DNA of 64,000 bases, taken from the NCBI RefSeq assembly GCF_027923705.1, contig NZ_AP026442.1, positions 2,170,001 to 2,234,000 of the forward strand. Direction: 5' to 3'. Below the pieces are notes generated by a model. It made no database searches. It was not told the origin of the DNA and saw nothing but the letters and a program-made list of their open reading frames with translations. Within the stretch, counting starts at the first letter, position 1. Every line of letters starts with the position of its first letter. The position numbers and the translations under genes were made by a program. Of the stretch, positions 61,798-64,000 are shown one piece after another. Source of the DNA: Cellulomonas sp. NTE-D12 (lineage in GTDB: Bacteria; Actinomycetota; Actinomycetes; Actinomycetales; Cellulomonadaceae).

Positions 61798-61920
61798 GTG
61801 GCGCCTCGCTCGTCCTCGTCCTGCGCCGGGCGGTGCACCCGGTCGAGGGTCACAACGCCGCGACGCCCCCGACTCTTCCCGGGACGGTTCCGCCGCGGGA
61901 GCCGTCGGCGTGAGCGTGCG

Positions 61921-62358
61921 TCAGTGCGCGGGGAGCCGCACGATCTCGACGAAGAACTCGTCGATCTGGCGCACCACGTCGATGAACCGGTCGAAGTCCA
62001 CCGGCTTGGTCACGTAGGCGTTCGCGTGCAGCGAGTAGCTGCGGACGACGTCCTCCTCGGCCTCCGAGGTGGTCAGCACGACGACCGGGATCTTGCGGAG
62101 CTCGTCGTCGGACTTCAGCGCCTGCAGCACCTCGCGGCCGTCCATCCGAGGCAGGTTGAGGTCGAGCAGGATCAGGTCCGGCGTCGGGGCCTGCGCGTGC
62201 TCCCCCTGCTTGCGCAGGAACTCGAGTGCACTGACGCCGTCGGACACCACGGCGAGGCGGTTGCGCAGCTTGTTGTGCTCGAACGCCTCGCGCGTCATCA
62301 GGACGTCCCCGGGGTCGTCCTCCACCAGCAGCACGTCGATGATCTTCTGGTCCGGCAC
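61921..62358 (-). CDS. Single-domain response regulator (Rcp1/CheY-like)
   Basis: 145 residues, receiver domain only. Metal-binding Asp pair in LLVEDDPGD (10-18), phospho-acceptor Asp66 in LILLDLNLPRMDG, switch Thr96/97 in VVVLTTSEAEEDV and Lys118 in YVTKPVDFDRF are complete. The insertion FLRKQGEHAQAPTPD is the pattern of regulators that pair with phytochrome-type kinases. It lies 124 bp after the kinase gene. GTG 62358 has AGAGGA upstream. With no output domain, it probably relays phosphate or binds a partner. Confidence 0.93.
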   Translation of the reverse strand: MPDQKIIDVLLVEDDPGDVLMTREAFEHNKLRNRLAVVSDGVSALEFLRKQGEHAQAPTPDLILLDLNLPRMDGREVLQALKSDDELRKIPVVVLTTSEAEEDVVRSYSLHANAYVTKPVDFDRFIDVVRQIDEFFVEIVRLPAH

Positions 62359-62414
62359 GGATGCACCGTCCTCTCGTCTCGTCAGGCCCCGGTCGGGCCG
62401 GTTCGGGTGGTGGC

Positions 62415-62503
62415 CGAGTCAGGTTCTGAACGGGCCAGGTCGTGGGCGGGTCAGGTCGTGAGCGGGTCAGGTCGTGAGCGGGTCAGGTTGTGAGCGGGTC
62501 AGG
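62415..62503. repeat. 16-bp tandem repeat spanning the kinase stop codon
   Basis: CGGGTCAGGTCGTGAG occurs exactly at 62447 and 62463, with one change at 62479, two at 62431, five at 62415, and a partial copy to 62503. The kinase stop (62485-62483) falls inside a copy. The unit is not a multiple of three, so it shifts frame each copy, and each unit carries a TGA on the minus strand, which could secure termination. Confidence 0.85.
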
Positions 62504-64000
62504 CGTTCGCGCGTCGGGTGTCGGCAGGGGGAACGGCTGCACCGCTTCCATGCCCTCCGGCCCGGACGGGCGTTCGACCTCGACCCCGGGCAGCGTCCAC
62601 CGGATCGACGTCCCGGCGCCCGCCGTGCCGTCGATCCAGATCCGGCCGCCGTGGTACTCGACGATCTTCTTGCACAGGGCGAGCCCGATGCCCGTGCCCT
62701 CGTACACGTCCTTGGCGTGCAGCCGCTGGAAGATGACGAAGACCCGCTCGGCGTACTGCGGCTCGATGCCGATGCCGTTGTCCCGGCACTCCAGCTCCCA
62801 GAACCCGTCGTCCGCCGGCCTCGCGCTCACGTGGACCCGCGGCGCACGGTCGGGGTGACGGAACTTGATCGCGTTGCCGACCAGGTTCTGCAGCAGCTGC
62901 TCGAGCAGGGGCGGCTCGCCGCGGACCACCGGCAGCTCGTCGTGCGTCACCACCGCGTCGCTCTCCTGGATCCGCTCCGAGAGCGTGTCCAGCGCCGCGT
63001 CGAGCGCGTCCTGCAGGGGCACGTCCGAGCTCTCGCCGCCCAGCCGACCCACGCGGGAGAAGCCCAGCAGGTCCTGGATCAGCTGCTGCATCCGCTTGGC
63101 GCCGTCCACGGCGAACTGGATGTACTGGTCGGCCCGCTCGTCCAGCTGACCGCCGTACCGCTTGGCGAGCAGCTGGGTGAAGGACGCGACCTTGCGCAGG
63201 GGTTCCTGCAGGTCGTGCGAGGCGACGTAGGCGAACTGCTCGAGGTCGCGGTTGGACCGCCGCAGCTCCTCGGCCTGCTCGGTGAGTCGCGCGTGCGCCT
63301 CCTCCAGACCCGCGCGCGACGCCTGGATCTGCTGCACCTGGACGACGAGGGCGTGCCGCATCGCCTCGACGTCGCGCGCCAGCACCTCGAACTCCCCGGG
63401 GCCGTCCAGCGTGACCTCGTGCAGCAGGTCGCCGGAGGTCACGGCGCGGGTGTCCGCCGTCAGCTGGTCGATCGGGCGGAGCACCCAGCCCCGCAGGGCG
63501 CGCCAGAGCAGGACGCCGGCGACGACGGCCGACACGGCCAGCAGCGCGACCGAGGCCAGCAGCACCTGCGTGTACAGGGCGAGCCGGTTCAGCGCACCGT
63601 CCCGCTCGGCGCGCAGTGCGGTGGACAGGCCGCTCGCCTGGTCGTGGACCGCGTCGAAGAGACGCTGACCGGCCTGCACCTGCGCCGCCGCCACGGAGCC
63701 GGCACCCTGGGCCCGCACCTGCGCGACGACGGGGTCGGCCCACCCGGAGGTCCACGCCTCGGCCGCCGCAGCAGCGCGCCGGCCGGCGTTCGCGGCAGCG
63801 ACGTCACCGGAGCCCGACAGGTCGGCCGCCAGGGCGTCGAAGCCGCCGTCGGGAGCGCTGCGGAGCGTGTCGAACGGTCCGAGCGTCGACGGGTCCGCGG
63901 CCATGGCGTACGAGAGGACGGCCGACCGGGCGTCGGCCAGCCCGGCGTAGGCGCTGTCCGCCCGGGTGATCTCGTCGAAGCTGCGCTGCGTGACCGCCCG
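62483..64000 (-). CDS. Sensor histidine kinase with HAMP domain (N-terminus outside window)
   Basis: 505 residues are visible; the frame stays open to the right edge, so the N-terminal membrane segment and part of the sensor lie outside. In order: a helical extracytoplasmic sensor (CHASE3-like), a membrane helix (VLLASVALLAVSAVVAGVLLW), HAMP, a coiled coil, the dimerization domain with phospho-acceptor His in YVASHDLQEPLRKV, and the HATPase domain with ECRDNGIGIEPQY and GTGIGLALCKKIVEYHGG. It likely phosphorylates the adjacent response regulator. The signal is unknown. Confidence 0.93.
   Translation of the reverse strand, partial: RAVTQRSFDEITRADSAYAGLADARSAVLSYAMAADPSTLGPFDTLRSAPDGGFDALAADLSGSGDVAAANAGRRAAAAAEAWTSGWADPVVAQVRAQGAGSVAAAQVQAGQRLFDAVHDQASGLSTALRAERDGALNRLALYTQVLLASVALLAVSAVVAGVLLWRALRGWVLRPIDQLTADTRAVTSGDLLHEVTLDGPGEFEVLARDVEAMRHALVVQVQQIQASRAGLEEAHARLTEQAEELRRSNRDLEQFAYVASHDLQEPLRKVASFTQLLAKRYGGQLDERADQYIQFAVDGAKRMQQLIQDLLGFSRVGRLGGESSDVPLQDALDAALDTLSERIQESDAVVTHDELPVVRGEPPLLEQLLQNLVGNAIKFRHPDRAPRVHVSARPADDGFWELECRDNGIGIEPQYAERVFVIFQRLHAKDVYEGTGIGLALCKKIVEYHGGRIWIDGTAGAGTSIRWTLPGVEVERPSGPEGMEAVQPFPLPTPDARTPDPLTT

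Overview
The window comes from a very GC-rich actinobacterial chromosome (roughly 70-75% G+C by eye). It is dense, largely collinear and carries mostly core genes. PriA in place of a plain HisA, Wag31/DivIVA next to SepF and YggT, a DUF3040 protein, a DUF1844 protein, TANNNT elements 6-7 nt before start codons (leaderless mRNAs) and an actinobacterial-type LexA box all point to Actinomycetota. The E. coli-like ArgG and the variant MurE motif suggest Micrococcales, probably Cellulomonas or a close relative. That genus call is inference. I see no phage, insertion sequence, tRNA, rRNA or CRISPR array.

Layout. 1-10,706 (minus): a complete arginine operon, argC-J-B-D-F-R-G-H, with almost every junction overlapping by 1-13 bp. 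It continues into a uridine-kinase-like P-loop gene, a 3-methyladenine DNA glycosylase and tyrS, which is cut by the window edge. An ARG-box-like palindrome covers the argC promoter and start. 10,782-21,659: a quinone oxidoreductase, a TMEM175-like channel, pheS-pheT, a 2'-5' RNA ligase, a SpoU methyltransferase and infC-rpmI-rplT with a strongly structured infC leader. These are followed by a plus-strand block of DUF1844, coiled-coil membrane protein and lipoprotein serine protease genes. 21,697-27,597 (minus): histidine genes hisD-C-B-(unknown)-hisH-priA-sseB. 27,667-33,362: dnaE, an RluD-type pseudouridine synthase, lspA and a DksA-like zinc-finger protein.

33,646-52,409 (minus) is the division and cell-wall (dcw) cluster: mraZ-rsmH-ftsL-ftsI-murE-murF-mraY-murD-ftsW-murG/murC-ftsQ-ftsZ-pgeF-sepF-yggT-divIVA, closed by a strong hairpin. 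In this copy murG and murC are joined in one open frame. Opposite mraZ, 52,805-57,320 (plus) holds a moxR-DUF58-transglutaminase operon. The shared intergenic region carries 10-bp-period GTGGNG repeats on both sides, which look like MraZ operators for both transcripts.

57,265-64,000: DUF3040, dinB with a small HEPN-type partner, a perfect SOS box shared with a divergent spermidine-synthase-like gene, a cold-shock protein, a PAC2 protein, and a response regulator with its histidine kinase (N-terminus outside the window). The most notable items are the MurG-MurC fusion, the two-sided MraZ box arrangement, the AUC-initiated infC with a multi-hairpin leader, the SOS box, the ten or so leaderless promoters, and two short tandem repeats (15 bp x6 after mraZ, 16 bp x5 over the kinase stop codon). 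I found no wholly unknown multi-gene system.
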